Positions 47,462 through 57,034 of a DNA stretch of 64,000 bases are shown here, in pieces (within the stretch, counting starts at the first letter, position 1; each line of letters starts with the position of its first letter). A program made the position numbers and the translations under genes. Source of the DNA: Firmicutes bacterium UBA2058 (GTDB taxonomy: Bacteria; Bacillota; Clostridia; Tissierellales; Sedimentibacteraceae); assembly GCA_002332905.1 (NCBI GenBank), contig DDAM01000042.1:21756-85755 (forward strand), given 5' to 3'. The notes beneath the pieces are model-generated. The model saw only the letters and a list, made by a program, of their open reading frames with translations. It did no database searches and was not told the DNA's origin.

Positions 47462-49578
47462 TAGAACTTGACAGAAAACCGATTATTGGATATATGTGTT
47501 CATATGTTCCACATCAATTAATTAGTGATCTTGGATTTTTAGTTGTTAATTTAAATGATTATAACGAAGAAATAGAAAAAAGCGCAACCAAGCTCCCTGT
47601 TAACTTATGCAGTTATGCGTTACACTGTGCCGAAATTTTGGATCGAATTAAAATTGATGGACTCATTATTACTAATTGCTGCAACAGTATGCAACGACTG
47701 TATGATTACATTAAGCTGACTAAACCAGATATGTTTTGTTATATGCTTGAGCTTCCACGTGATAATAATAAAGAAGAGTGTATGTTTTTTGGTAGCCATA
47801 TAGAAGATTTAGTGGATAAATTAAACGAGATGTTCTCTTTAGAAAATAGTTTGCCACTTCATGAAAATGATAATCAACTTAATGTGGATAAGAATAATGA
47901 AATTTATGTTTTAGGCAATGCGATATCTACATTGCTTCGTGAACAAATAAAGAATCATTTTAAAGAATATAATCTTGAGATAAACCATTGCGGAATGAGA
48001 AACAACGGAGATGCATTATGGAAAAAATATATATGTTATACATCAAACATAACGCAAATAGATGACTATGAAAATCCTTGTGCTAGAATGAACAGTTTTA
48101 TTGATAGATTTAAAGATTATATAAAAACTAACCATCGGTTAAAAGGTGTTGTATATTTTTCAACTAAGAATTGTGATAACTATTTGTTTAACTATTCTGC
48201 TGTTCAAGAATTGTGTAAAGCTAATGGTATTCCAGTAATTGAGTTGGAGGTTAATTATAATGAAAAATGTTCTGGTCAATTATCGACAAGGATTGAGGCA
48301 TTTATTGAATGTTTAAAATATAATAATTCACATGATTTTATTAAATCTAACTTAAAAGAACCTAATATTAATAATGAATTTGTACAACGCATGAAGTTAA
48401 CAGGAGCAATTATACCAAATATACCGCTCAAAGCAATTCAAATGGTTATTGAGAATCAAGTAGATATATTAACAAATATAATTTGGAAAAATCCAGAGAA
48501 AATTGTATGGACAAATATGGTTATGACTCCGGAATTGTTTTATGCTGCCGGTCTAATCCCAGTTAATATTGAGTTGATTGCTGGTTGGTTGTCATCACTT
48601 CATTTATCAAGAAAGTATATTTCTCATAGTGAAGGTAATGGTTTTAGTTCCTCGATATGTTCATATCATAAAGCAATGTTGGGGTTAATTGAAGAAGGAG
48701 GATTAAGTCGTCCTCAAGGAGCAGTTATTTCCTCACATATTTGTGATGGTGGCGTAGGGGTTTTAAACTTTTTTAAATGGAAATATGGTACTGATTCGTT
48801 TGTATTAAATGTTCCATTTGATAGAAAAAATATTAATAAAGATTACTTGCTAAGCCAATATAAAAATTTAGTTTTATGGATTGAAAAATACACGAATAAG
48901 AAGTTATCCAATGAAAAAATTCGAGAAGCTTTAGAGTTATCTAATAAGACCAGAGAAGATTGGCTTAAGGTGTTTGAACTGAGAAAAGGAGCTCCAGTTG
49001 TTCCAGGGCGATTTATGCTTAGAAACTTATTTGGTGCAACTTTTTTATTTGGTTCACAATTTGGATATGAATTAATAAAAGAATATTATGATGAAATGTT
49101 TGAACGCTATAAAAAGGCCAAAGAAAAAAAAACTCCCAAAAACTGTAAACGAATTTTATGGGTTCACTTCGCACCACTTTATAATAACAATTTACTAGAA
49201 TATCTAGAAGAAGAACTTGGATGTTATATAGTTTTTGATATTACAGGTCATATATATTGGCCTGAGTATAATTTAGACAAGCCTTTAGAAAGCCTAGTCG
49301 AACGTACTCTATCTCATTTTTATTTAGGAGAAGCAGAAGAAAGAAAACAATTATATGCGAAAATTATTCAAGATTATAAGATTGATGGAGTGATACATAT
49401 GATGCACAATGGTTGTCGTGCTATTGCTGGTGCTTCATGGCAAGTGAGGGATGTAGCAGATGAGTTGGATGTACCTTATCTTGAATTATCTGGAGATTGT
49501 ATTGATCAGAGAGGCTTTTCAGAGGAACAAATGAAATTGAGGCTCGAAGCTTTTAAGGAAACTATTTGGAGGAGATAA
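47458..49578 (+). CDS. HgdB/BcrC-like protein with duplicated module (2-hydroxyacyl-CoA dehydratase/benzoyl-CoA reductase family)
   Basis: 706 residues. The C-terminal ~370 residues form a full HgdB/BcrC/BadD-type subunit with Cys in SSSICSYHK, HMMHNGCRA and LSGDCID, likely [4Fe-4S] ligands. The N-terminal ~310 residues look like a second, partial module of the same family with its own Cys (LITNCCN), so this is an internal duplication or fusion. Family members are activated by an ATP-dependent Fe-S protein and perform low-potential one-electron reductions: dehydration of 2-hydroxyacyl-CoA, aromatic ring reduction, or unknown reductions in double-cubane-cluster proteins. The next gene is the activator, and a smaller partner follows. 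Confidence 0.85.
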   Translation: MIELDRKPIIGYMCSYVPHQLISDLGFLVVNLNDYNEEIEKSATKLPVNLCSYALHCAEILDRIKIDGLIITNCCNSMQRLYDYIKLTKPDMFCYMLELPRDNNKEECMFFGSHIEDLVDKLNEMFSLENSLPLHENDNQLNVDKNNEIYVLGNAISTLLREQIKNHFKEYNLEINHCGMRNNGDALWKKYICYTSNITQIDDYENPCARMNSFIDRFKDYIKTNHRLKGVVYFSTKNCDNYLFNYSAVQELCKANGIPVIELEVNYNEKCSGQLSTRIEAFIECLKYNNSHDFIKSNLKEPNINNEFVQRMKLTGAIIPNIPLKAIQMVIENQVDILTNIIWKNPEKIVWTNMVMTPELFYAAGLIPVNIELIAGWLSSLHLSRKYISHSEGNGFSSSICSYHKAMLGLIEEGGLSRPQGAVISSHICDGGVGVLNFFKWKYGTDSFVLNVPFDRKNINKDYLLSQYKNLVLWIEKYTNKKLSNEKIREALELSNKTREDWLKVFELRKGAPVVPGRFMLRNLFGATFLFGSQFGYELIKEYYDEMFERYKKAKEKKTPKNCKRILWVHFAPLYNNNLLEYLEEELGCYIVFDITGHIYWPEYNLDKPLESLVERTLSHFYLGEAEERKQLYAKIIQDYKIDGVIHMMHNGCRAIAGASWQVRDVADELDVPYLELSGDCIDQRGFSEEQMKLRLEAFKETIWRR

Positions 49579-49579
49579 A

Positions 49580-50365
49580 TTGTATTTGGGTATAGATGTA
49601 GGATCTGTAACAACAGATGCTGTATTATTAGATGATAAGAAGAAAATTATCGCTTTTTCCATCGTAAAAAGTGGATTTAATCATAGAAACGCCATAGAAG
49701 AAGTCATAAATAATATTTGTAGTAAAGCTCAAATAAAGAGAGAACAAATCAAGAGTATTGTTTCAACTGGCTATGGAAGAAGAAATGTAACAGGAGCAGA
49801 TAAAGCTATAACAGAAATATCTTGCCATGCAATGGGAACACATTTTTTATCACCAGAGGTACGTACTATTGTAGATATTGGTGGTCAGGACAGTAAAGTT
49901 ATTCGTGTTTCCGAAAGTGGATATGCAGAAACATTTTATATGAATGATAAGTGTGCTGCGGGGACAGGTAGATTTCTTGAGGTGATGGCTCATACCATGG
50001 GAATCGATATTAATGATTTAGGTTCAATTGCTATGACTGCGACAAAGATAGAACCAATAAGTAGTATTTGTACGGTTTTTGCTGAATCAGAGGTCATTTC
50101 AAAGATTGCAGAAGGTAAACCTAAAGAAAATATTATTGCAGGTATACATCAGGCTATAGGAGAAAGATTGATGAGTATGATTTCCGCTATAGGAATGAAA
50201 AAACCTGTAGCTATAACTGGTGGCGTTGCTAAAAATAAATGTATAGTCAATATTTTATCTAAAAGCTTACAAGATAGTATTTATCAAACAGAAGAACCAC
50301 AAATAATTGGTGCTCTTGGAGCAGCAATATTTGCGATAAATTACTTTAACAATGAATTACATTAA
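49580..50365 (+). CDS. HgdC/BadF-like ATPase activator of the dehydratase/reductase
   Basis: 261 residues, TTG start behind GGAGGAG. ASKHA-fold motifs: GIDVGSVTTDAVLLD at the N-terminus, STGYGRRNV, VDIGGQDSKVI, NDKCAAGTGRFLEVMA and SICTVFAESEVIS (the two Cys hold the [4Fe-4S] cluster between subunits of the homodimer), and ITGGVAKNKCIV. It couples ATP hydrolysis to electron injection into the HgdB-like partner. Its position between the two HgdB-like subunits supports a complete, dedicated system. Confidence 0.94.
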   Translation: MYLGIDVGSVTTDAVLLDDKKKIIAFSIVKSGFNHRNAIEEVINNICSKAQIKREQIKSIVSTGYGRRNVTGADKAITEISCHAMGTHFLSPEVRTIVDIGGQDSKVIRVSESGYAETFYMNDKCAAGTGRFLEVMAHTMGIDINDLGSIAMTATKIEPISSICTVFAESEVISKIAEGKPKENIIAGIHQAIGERLMSMISAIGMKKPVAITGGVAKNKCIVNILSKSLQDSIYQTEEPQIIGALGAAIFAINYFNNELH

Positions 50366-50396
50366 TATGAGTCCATAGTAAAGAAAGGAAAATAAT

Positions 50397-51581
50397 ATGA
50401 TTCAAAGTTCAAAAACTTTAGATAGTATCCTATCAAAATTGGATTTAGCTGTAAGATTTTCCAAATCACAAGATGAGCAGTATATGACACAATATCTTAG
50501 TAATCAGCTTAGCTTAATGAAAAATATAACAGAAAATAAAAAAGAATATCTAGCTGCTTCTTATTATGTCCCAGGAGAGTTGCTTGAATTGTTTGATGTT
50601 CAGGCTGTATTTATAGAAAGATTTGCTGGGATTGCTGCTGCTTGGCGTATATTTGACAATCCAGCATTACAAGCTGAGACAAAAGGATTTCCGCATGGTA
50701 GATGTTCATATCAGGCAATGTTTCACTTGATAATGGAAGAAGAGATTGTACCAAAACCTGTTGGATTTACAGCATTGAGCTTTGCATGCAATGATGCATG
50801 GACATATTGCAAAGATGCTGCAAAGCAATATGAAATTCCATTTTATTATGTTGACATCACAAAAGCAACAGGAAAAGATCAGCTTAAATATCTAGCGCAA
50901 CAACTGGAAGAAATGTATAACAATCTAAAGAAAATTTTTCCACTAAAATCAAGCATAGAAGAGGTTGTAGTAGCATCAAACGAAGCGCAAAGAATAAAAC
51001 AAGATATTGATGTTTTTAGAATAAAAAATCCTGAAAGCTTTAATGTTATGGATTTATTTAAAATTTTCCCACTGTATAACGATCTCGGTAAAAAAAGTGC
51101 AATTGAGATACTCAATCTATTTAAAAATAAAATAGAAAATGTGAAGACCAATGATAAAGATTTACCAAGAGTACTTTGGCTGGGGATTATTCCTCTTTAT
51201 AAAAATAGCATTATTAAAGATATTGAGGATAAATTAAATTGCAGGATAGTCTGCGAAGAAATGTTTGATTTCGGTATGCCAAAGTTGAGTTGTTATACTT
51301 TCTTTGAGGACCTTGCTCGAAGAATTATATCATCAAGGTTTTTTACATGGGAAAATCGCACAGATGCAATTTTTAAGACTGTCGATCAATTTAATATTAA
51401 AGGTATTATTCATTTTTCACATAATAATTGTAGATTTTTACCACCATTGGTTCCACACATAAAATATAAAGCGAAAGAAGAAAATATTCCTTTTATTGAA
51501 ATTAAAGGGGATGTAGTTGATCCTTATTATTTTGATGAAAAAAATATGTGGGACAAATTAAAATCTTTTAAAGTTTGTTAA
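50397..51581 (+). CDS. HgdB-like second subunit
   Basis: 394 residues of the 2-hydroxyacyl-CoA dehydratase D-subunit family. Cys in GRCSYQAM and HNNCRF match the partner, but the third position (GDCID in the larger protein) is GDVVDP here, so this subunit may hold an incomplete cluster or use a different ligand. It would form the heterodimer with the 706-residue protein. The likely substrate is an acyl thioester on CoA or a carrier. Confidence 0.88.
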   Translation: MIQSSKTLDSILSKLDLAVRFSKSQDEQYMTQYLSNQLSLMKNITENKKEYLAASYYVPGELLELFDVQAVFIERFAGIAAAWRIFDNPALQAETKGFPHGRCSYQAMFHLIMEEEIVPKPVGFTALSFACNDAWTYCKDAAKQYEIPFYYVDITKATGKDQLKYLAQQLEEMYNNLKKIFPLKSSIEEVVVASNEAQRIKQDIDVFRIKNPESFNVMDLFKIFPLYNDLGKKSAIEILNLFKNKIENVKTNDKDLPRVLWLGIIPLYKNSIIKDIEDKLNCRIVCEEMFDFGMPKLSCYTFFEDLARRIISSRFFTWENRTDAIFKTVDQFNIKGIIHFSHNNCRFLPPLVPHIKYKAKEENIPFIEIKGDVVDPYYFDEKNMWDKLKSFKVC

Positions 51582-51664
51582 TTGAGTTAAATGTTAGTTT
51601 ATGTTTCATCAAATCCATATGATTAAAAATAACTTCAATATTAACCGATGAGTATAAATCACAT

Positions 51665-51693
51665 TTGCTAAATAAAAATGTAAAATGTAGTAT
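51665..51693 (+). promoter_or_regulatory. Possible promoter before crotonase gene
   Basis: TTGCTA and TAGTAT are 17 bp apart, 22 bp before the start codon at 51716, in a 134 bp gap. Spacing is ideal and each hexamer differs from consensus at two or three positions. The AT-rich background makes chance matches common. Confidence 0.3.
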
Positions 51694-51715
51694 GACAATA
51701 CTAAGGAGACTGTAA

Positions 51716-52465
51716 ATGCACATAGATATAAAATTACAAGACAATATATGTTCTATTTATATGAATAAACCTGGTACAAATAGTTTAGATCAAAAACTAC
51801 TAGATGAATTGTATAAAAAAGTACAATGGGCTACAGAGCAAAAAAATATTAAAATAGTAATAATAATGAGTAAATTATCATTTGGATTTTCATCAGGTTT
51901 AGATTTAGGAAGCTTTATGGACAACCAGCAAACAGTTTTTACGGATAATGTCCATAATGCAGTTTTTACATCATTCCAAATAGTAGAGCTTATTTTACAT
52001 TCACCTAAAATATTTATTGCTGCTCTTTCGGGACCTGTTATAGGTTCAGCATTGTCTATTGCATTAAGTTGTGATTTTCGCATAGCAAGTAAGAACACAT
52101 GGTTTTGGTTGCCGGATGTTCAATACGGTGGATTATTGGCAGATGGAGGTATTGATATACTCACAAAAACAGTAGGCAATTCAAAAGCATTTATGATTAC
52201 ACTTACAAATGACAGATTTAATATCAATGAAGCATATAATATGGGATTAATATACAAAATCACGGAGTTTCAAAAATTTGAAGAGACTTCTTTTTTATTT
52301 GCAAAAAAATTATGTGGATTATCGTTTAACACATTGATTAAACACAAAGAAATTATTAATAAAGGATTATTGAGCAATTTTCAAGAAAAGCAATTATTAG
52401 AAATATTAAATTCAAAAGATACTTTTCAAAGGCTAAAATCTTATATACAGTGCATACATAAATAA
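51716..52465 (+). CDS. Enoyl-CoA hydratase/isomerase-family (crotonase) protein
   Basis: 249 residues. Crotonase features: FGFSSGLDLGSFMD (first oxyanion-hole region), ALSGPVIGSALSIALSCDFRIAS and WLPDVQYGGLLADGGIDIL. The Glu pair typical of hydratases is not evident, so it may be an isomerase, decarboxylase or beta-branching ECH-type enzyme rather than a true hydratase. No HMG synthase homologue accompanies it, which argues against beta-branching. It sits just before the ketoreductase and probably edits double bonds of the polyketide chain. Confidence 0.85.
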   Translation: MHIDIKLQDNICSIYMNKPGTNSLDQKLLDELYKKVQWATEQKNIKIVIIMSKLSFGFSSGLDLGSFMDNQQTVFTDNVHNAVFTSFQIVELILHSPKIFIAALSGPVIGSALSIALSCDFRIASKNTWFWLPDVQYGGLLADGGIDILTKTVGNSKAFMITLTNDRFNINEAYNMGLIYKITEFQKFEETSFLFAKKLCGLSFNTLIKHKEIINKGLLSNFQEKQLLEILNSKDTFQRLKSYIQCIHK

Positions 52466-52487
52466 TAAAATATTGAGGAGAAAATAC

Positions 52488-53237
52488 ATGTCTATTGAAG
52501 GTAAAAACATAATTATATCCGGTGGTTCAAGAGGTATTGGTAAAGCAGTTGTCTTACTACTAGCGGAACAAGGTGCAAATGTAGCATTTACATTTTTGAA
52601 CAATAAAGATGCTGCAAATGATGTTATTTCAAAGGGCAAAGATCTAAAGGGTTCAGTTAAAGCTTATCAGCTTGATATTAGAGATCAACATAAAGTTAAA
52701 AAAATGGTTGCTGATGTAATTAATCAATGGGGCTGTATTGATGTTGTAATCAATAATGCTGGTATAAGACAGGATAAAACACTAGCTTTGATGTCTATTG
52801 AAAATTGGAATGATGTACTAGATACAAATCTGAATGGTGCATTTTATCTTACCCAAGCTGCAATATTTCATATGCTAAAGAAAAAGTCTGGCAGAATTAT
52901 ATTTATTAGTTCAATTAGCGGTATTTATGGTATACCAGGACAGGTGAATTATTCATCTGCAAAAGCGGCTTTACTTGGTTTTACGCGTTCATTAGCAAAA
53001 GAAGTTGCTCCGTATGGAATTAGCGTAAATGCTGTTGCTCCTGGGGGAGTTGTTACTGATATGACATCATCTATGAATGAAAAGGATAAAGAAAAGTTAC
53101 TTCAAGGGGTGCCGATGCATCGTATGTGTAGGCTTGATGAAGTAGCAAATGTAGTTAAATTCTTAGCTGATGATAGTGCCGCACCTGAATATCTTACTGG
53201 AACGGTGATTCCATTAGATGGAGGGTTGGGATTATAA
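52488..53237 (+). CDS. FabG-like 3-oxoacyl-ACP ketoreductase
   Basis: 249 residues from ATG 52488, with GAGGAG 8 bp upstream; a TTG at 52473 overlaps that site and is rejected. SDR motifs: GGSRGIG (NADPH loop), NNAG and the triad Ser142 (ISSISG), Tyr155 and Lys159 (NYSSAK), ending in TGTVIPLDGGLGL. It would reduce beta-ketoacyl-ACP from the KS/CLF pairs before dehydration. It is the only ketoreductase in the window. Confidence 0.95.
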   Translation: MSIEGKNIIISGGSRGIGKAVVLLLAEQGANVAFTFLNNKDAANDVISKGKDLKGSVKAYQLDIRDQHKVKKMVADVINQWGCIDVVINNAGIRQDKTLALMSIENWNDVLDTNLNGAFYLTQAAIFHMLKKKSGRIIFISSISGIYGIPGQVNYSSAKAALLGFTRSLAKEVAPYGISVNAVAPGGVVTDMTSSMNEKDKEKLLQGVPMHRMCRLDEVANVVKFLADDSAAPEYLTGTVIPLDGGLGL

Positions 53238-54787
53238 TGATAGAAATAGTTGATTCTTTAACAGGACTTTGGAATCAAGATACTGTTATGAATTATCTTA
53301 CCGAAAAGATAAGCAAAAAAATTAATTTTTCTATTGTATTATGTGATATTGATTTTTTTATCAATATTGATTCAAAAGTTGGAAGTTCAGAAGGAGATAA
53401 AATTTTAATTCGAATGTCGGATTATCTTTCTTCTCATGATGAGTTTATAGCAGCGAGATATTGCAGTGATTGTTTTATATTAATATTTGAAAAATGTGAC
53501 AAAGAATATATTACATCATTTGTTGATATATTTAGAAAGCAATTCAAAAGACAAAGATTCATGGATCAACGCTCTATATATGCCAATGTTCCTATTACAA
53601 TGAGTTGTGGGATTGCTTTTTATAGTGGCGACAATAAAAATACTGAACATTTTCTCAAGACTGCTGAAATTGCATTATCCGAAGCAAAAAAGAAAGGTAG
53701 AAACCGTGTTGTTTGTGCTGATGACATTGAGACACATATAATAACTGATAATATGTCAGGTGTCTTTACGTTGATTGGAGGTCTTGCAGGTTACAATGGA
53801 GATGGAAGTATTGCACAAAGTGCACAAATCGCTGAACCTTATGGATTAGATATAACTAACAATGGAGAATTACTTATTGCGGATAGAGGTAATCATGTAA
53901 TAAGACTTGTCAATGCCAATGGGATAATTTTTACTATTGCCGGTGAGGGAAGATATGGATATTCTGGTGATGGAGGATATGCAACCAAAGCACGACTTAA
54001 TAAACCAAGTGGAATTGCAGCTTGGATGGACGAATTCATTTATATTGCAGATACCGGAAATCATTGTATTAGGAAACTAAACAAGCAGGGTATTATTGAA
54101 ACGCTTGCAGGATGCGGTAGCGAAGGATATGAAGGTGATGGAAAATCTGGTGAGTATGCAAAGTTTAGTAGACCTGGTGGAGTAGTTGTAGATAAACACA
54201 ATAACGTATATACAAATGATTATGGTAATAATGTTATACGTATTATAAAAAATAATGGAATTGTATATACTGTGGCAGGTTCTGGGGAGTTCGGTTGCAG
54301 CGGTGATGGAGGAAATCCTTTAAATGCTTCTATGGATCGTCCGTACGGACTTTCAGTTACCAAAGATGGTGAATATATTTATATTGCTGATTATGGAAAC
54401 CATAAAATTAGGGAAGTAAATATGTCTACTAATACAATAAGAACTATATGCGGAACAGGAGAGCCTGGTTATTCAGGTGATGGAGAAAATGGGTTAAAAG
54501 CACAACTAAACGGACCATTTTGGGTTTCAGTTTATCAAGAAAAATATTTGCTCATAGCAGATGCTGAAAATAACTGTATAAGAATATTAAATCTTAAAAC
54601 TAATATTATTAATACTCTTACAGGCAATCATAAGCGAGGTTATGTAGATTCTAATACACATGATGGAACAGCTAGATACAATATTCCAGCGGGAATAGCA
54701 ATTGACTATACTAAGAACTATTTATACATCGCTGACTACGCAAATAATGCTATAAGAATATGCAATCTAAACTCCATTCATTTATAA
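53237..54787 (+). CDS. Degenerate GGDEF domain fused to an NHL beta-propeller, copy 2
   Basis: 516 residues. Residues 1-165 are GGDEF-like: DSLTGLWNQD at the start, LCDIDFFINID, and ITMSCGIAFYSG...ALSEAKKKGRNRVV at the end. The signature itself reads Y75-C76-S77-D78-C79-F80, so it should not make c-di-GMP. From about 175 to 512 are at least six NHL blades (YGYSGDGGYATKARLNKPSG and relatives). It is a clear paralogue of 34191-35738. Its start overlaps the ketoreductase stop, tying it to the PKS operon. Soluble, role unknown. Confidence 0.82.
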   Translation: MIEIVDSLTGLWNQDTVMNYLTEKISKKINFSIVLCDIDFFINIDSKVGSSEGDKILIRMSDYLSSHDEFIAARYCSDCFILIFEKCDKEYITSFVDIFRKQFKRQRFMDQRSIYANVPITMSCGIAFYSGDNKNTEHFLKTAEIALSEAKKKGRNRVVCADDIETHIITDNMSGVFTLIGGLAGYNGDGSIAQSAQIAEPYGLDITNNGELLIADRGNHVIRLVNANGIIFTIAGEGRYGYSGDGGYATKARLNKPSGIAAWMDEFIYIADTGNHCIRKLNKQGIIETLAGCGSEGYEGDGKSGEYAKFSRPGGVVVDKHNNVYTNDYGNNVIRIIKNNGIVYTVAGSGEFGCSGDGGNPLNASMDRPYGLSVTKDGEYIYIADYGNHKIREVNMSTNTIRTICGTGEPGYSGDGENGLKAQLNGPFWVSVYQEKYLLIADAENNCIRILNLKTNIINTLTGNHKRGYVDSNTHDGTARYNIPAGIAIDYTKNYLYIADYANNAIRICNLNSIHL

Positions 54788-54800
54788 AGGACGGTTTTAT

Positions 54801-55727
54801 ATGATGATAATACGTATATTAACTTGTTTATTATTGCTAGCAATTTTTATGTATTGCTTTTTTATAGCAATAAAAACACGTAAATTAATATATAAAATGA
54901 CACATCCTACTAAGTTCAATTATGAAATAAATACGAAAATCCCTTATACATATAAAAAATTTGATTTTATTACACGCGATGGAATTAAATTGTCAGGTAT
55001 AGATTATCAGCCTAAGACATCCTGTAAAGGGACAATTCTTGTCTTTCATTTTTTAGGAGGAAGTAAAGAAGCCATTTTAATATTTGTAGATTTTCTCCTT
55101 ATGAATGGATATCGTATACTTAGTTTTGATAATCGTAATCACGGAGAAAGTGATACCGCTAAGAAAATAAAAGTTAATTTAAGGATGGACTTAAATGCTT
55201 TTTATGAAAAAATTAAAAGCATGGGCATAGAAGGCCCTTTTGGTGCTATGGGTTTTTCTATGGGAGCAACTCAAGCTTTTTGGGCCATGGATGAATATGA
55301 TGACATAAATGCAGTTGTTATAGACAGTGGACCACTTATATATGTTAAAAAATATTTTAATTATGTATTAAATATTAAGAAAATAAAAAATCCTGTTTGT
55401 AGAGCAGCGTTTCTATTCGTTTTTCTACATTATATTGGATTTACAAAGATGTCGAAAAAAACTATCAATGTATTGAAGAATTTGAACGGAAAAAATGTTC
55501 TAATGATCCACGGTGAAAAAGACAATATTATTACATTAGAAAATGCAAAACTGGCATATGAATTAGTTAAATCAAACAATGCATCTATATGGTTAGTTCC
55601 GCATTCCAGACACTTAACCAACAAGTATTTAAAACCGAAAGAATATGAGGAAAGGATAGTTGAGTTTTTTAATAAGAACATTGCTGTAGAATTAAATTAT
55701 GAAAAAAATAGCTCTAATATCTCCTAA
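54801..55727 (+). CDS. Membrane-anchored alpha/beta hydrolase
   Basis: 308 residues. An N-terminal hydrophobic segment (residues about 3-24, LTCLLLLAIFMYCFFIAI) should anchor it to the membrane. The hydrolase domain has the nucleophile elbow GFSMGA, acid Asp in HGEKDNII and base His in HSRHL. It is the only membrane protein I see in the window. It may act as an esterase or peptidase on the product at the membrane, or be a housekeeping-like hydrolase. The 3' end overlaps the next gene by 29 bp. Confidence 0.8.
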   Translation: MMIIRILTCLLLLAIFMYCFFIAIKTRKLIYKMTHPTKFNYEINTKIPYTYKKFDFITRDGIKLSGIDYQPKTSCKGTILVFHFLGGSKEAILIFVDFLLMNGYRILSFDNRNHGESDTAKKIKVNLRMDLNAFYEKIKSMGIEGPFGAMGFSMGATQAFWAMDEYDDINAVVIDSGPLIYVKKYFNYVLNIKKIKNPVCRAAFLFVFLHYIGFTKMSKKTINVLKNLNGKNVLMIHGEKDNIITLENAKLAYELVKSNNASIWLVPHSRHLTNKYLKPKEYEERIVEFFNKNIAVELNYEKNSSNIS

Positions 55728-57021
55728 AGGTAATGCTTTTGGGAAGAATAATAAATTAAATGAATTTTTGAATGAAACAAGCGGCATGCAAAGTTTTCGT
55801 GCTCTATGGACCGGACCTAATCTAGGCCTAATTACTATAGCTGGATTATTTCCTAAGGATTGGGAAGTTGATTATATAGATGAAAACTATAAAGAGATAG
55901 ACTATGAAAAAAAATATGATATAGTTTGCATCAGTTCGATGACTCAACAAATCGTTAACGCTTACCAAATAATTGATAAATTTAAAAAACTAAATATCCT
56001 TACAGTAATTGGTGGTATACATTCTACTATATTGCCTGATGAAGCAATGCAACATGCGGATGTTGTAATGGTTGGTGAAGGAGAGGTTATTTGGCCACAA
56101 TTTATTTTAGATTATGAAAATGGAAGTGTAAAAAAAATATATAGAGATGATTCTGAAAAGAGGTTTCAGTTTGAGAATCATATTATACCAAGATATGATC
56201 TCTTAAAAGACTACAATTATCAAATTATTACGATTCAAACGACACGTGGCTGCCCTCATAATTGCTCATTTTGCTGTGCATCAAAAGTATTTGGTTCTGG
56301 TTATCGTAGAAAAAATAATTCTAATATTTTGGAAGAATTAAAAACTATCAAAAAAATGTATCCTGATGCATTGGTGTTATTCGCTGATGATAATTTTTTT
56401 GTTAACCGTAAAAATAGTAAAAAACTTATGCAAGAAATGATTAGAATGAATATTAGATGGTTAGCACAAACTGATGTGTCAATCTCACAGGATGAAGAAT
56501 TATTAGAATTGATGGTATTGTCAGGTTGTCAATGGGTTGTGATTGGTTTTGAAAGCGTACACCATGATAGCCTATATCAACTTGATGATAGAAACTGGAA
56601 GCTTAAACATCTTCCTGGATATACGCAAGCGATAGAGAAAATTCAGTCCTTCGGAATAGGAGTGTATGGAACTTTTATAATAGGGCTTGATGAGGATAAT
56701 ATTGGTGTATTTGATGAAACAGAAAACTTTATTAAACAAAGCAAGTTATATGGAGTTAATATAACAGTCCCTACTCCGTTGCCTGGCACTCGTTTGAGGG
56801 ACAAGATGTATGAGGAAAACCGTATTTTAGTAAATGACTGGAGCTATTATACATTTTGGGATGTTAATATAAAACCTTCAAAAATGAAAATCAGTGAATT
56901 GGAAGACGGATTATTAAGATTATATAAAAATATTTTTGATGAAGCTCAAGTACGCCAACGTTTGTTGCATATGAAATATCTCGCTAAGAGAAGAAAACTA
57001 ATTCTAAATAAAATTAAGTAA
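55699..57021 (+). CDS. Cobalamin-binding radical SAM enzyme, close paralogue 5
   Basis: 440 residues. B12 domain (LGLITIAGLFPKDWEVDYIDEN, SSMTQQIVNAYQII, TVIGGIHSTILP, MVGEGEVIW), radical SAM Cys C185-x3-C189-x2-C192 (TRGCPHNCSFC), LFADDNFFV and GIGVYGTFIIGLDEDN, VPTPLPGTRLRDKM, DWSYYTFWDVNIKPSKM. Nearest in appearance to the copy at 30913-32262. It overlaps the upstream hydrolase and precedes the malonyltransferase by 13 bp. Confidence 0.92.
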   Translation: MKKIALISPKGNAFGKNNKLNEFLNETSGMQSFRALWTGPNLGLITIAGLFPKDWEVDYIDENYKEIDYEKKYDIVCISSMTQQIVNAYQIIDKFKKLNILTVIGGIHSTILPDEAMQHADVVMVGEGEVIWPQFILDYENGSVKKIYRDDSEKRFQFENHIIPRYDLLKDYNYQIITIQTTRGCPHNCSFCCASKVFGSGYRRKNNSNILEELKTIKKMYPDALVLFADDNFFVNRKNSKKLMQEMIRMNIRWLAQTDVSISQDEELLELMVLSGCQWVVIGFESVHHDSLYQLDDRNWKLKHLPGYTQAIEKIQSFGIGVYGTFIIGLDEDNIGVFDETENFIKQSKLYGVNITVPTPLPGTRLRDKMYEENRILVNDWSYYTFWDVNIKPSKMKISELEDGLLRLYKNIFDEAQVRQRLLHMKYLAKRRKLILNKIK

Positions 57022-57034
57022 TATAAGGTGAAAT

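Noticed and set aside
53237..54787. Active diguanylate cyclase
   Set aside because: The signature reads YCSDCF instead of GGDEF, so catalysis is not expected; described as degenerate.
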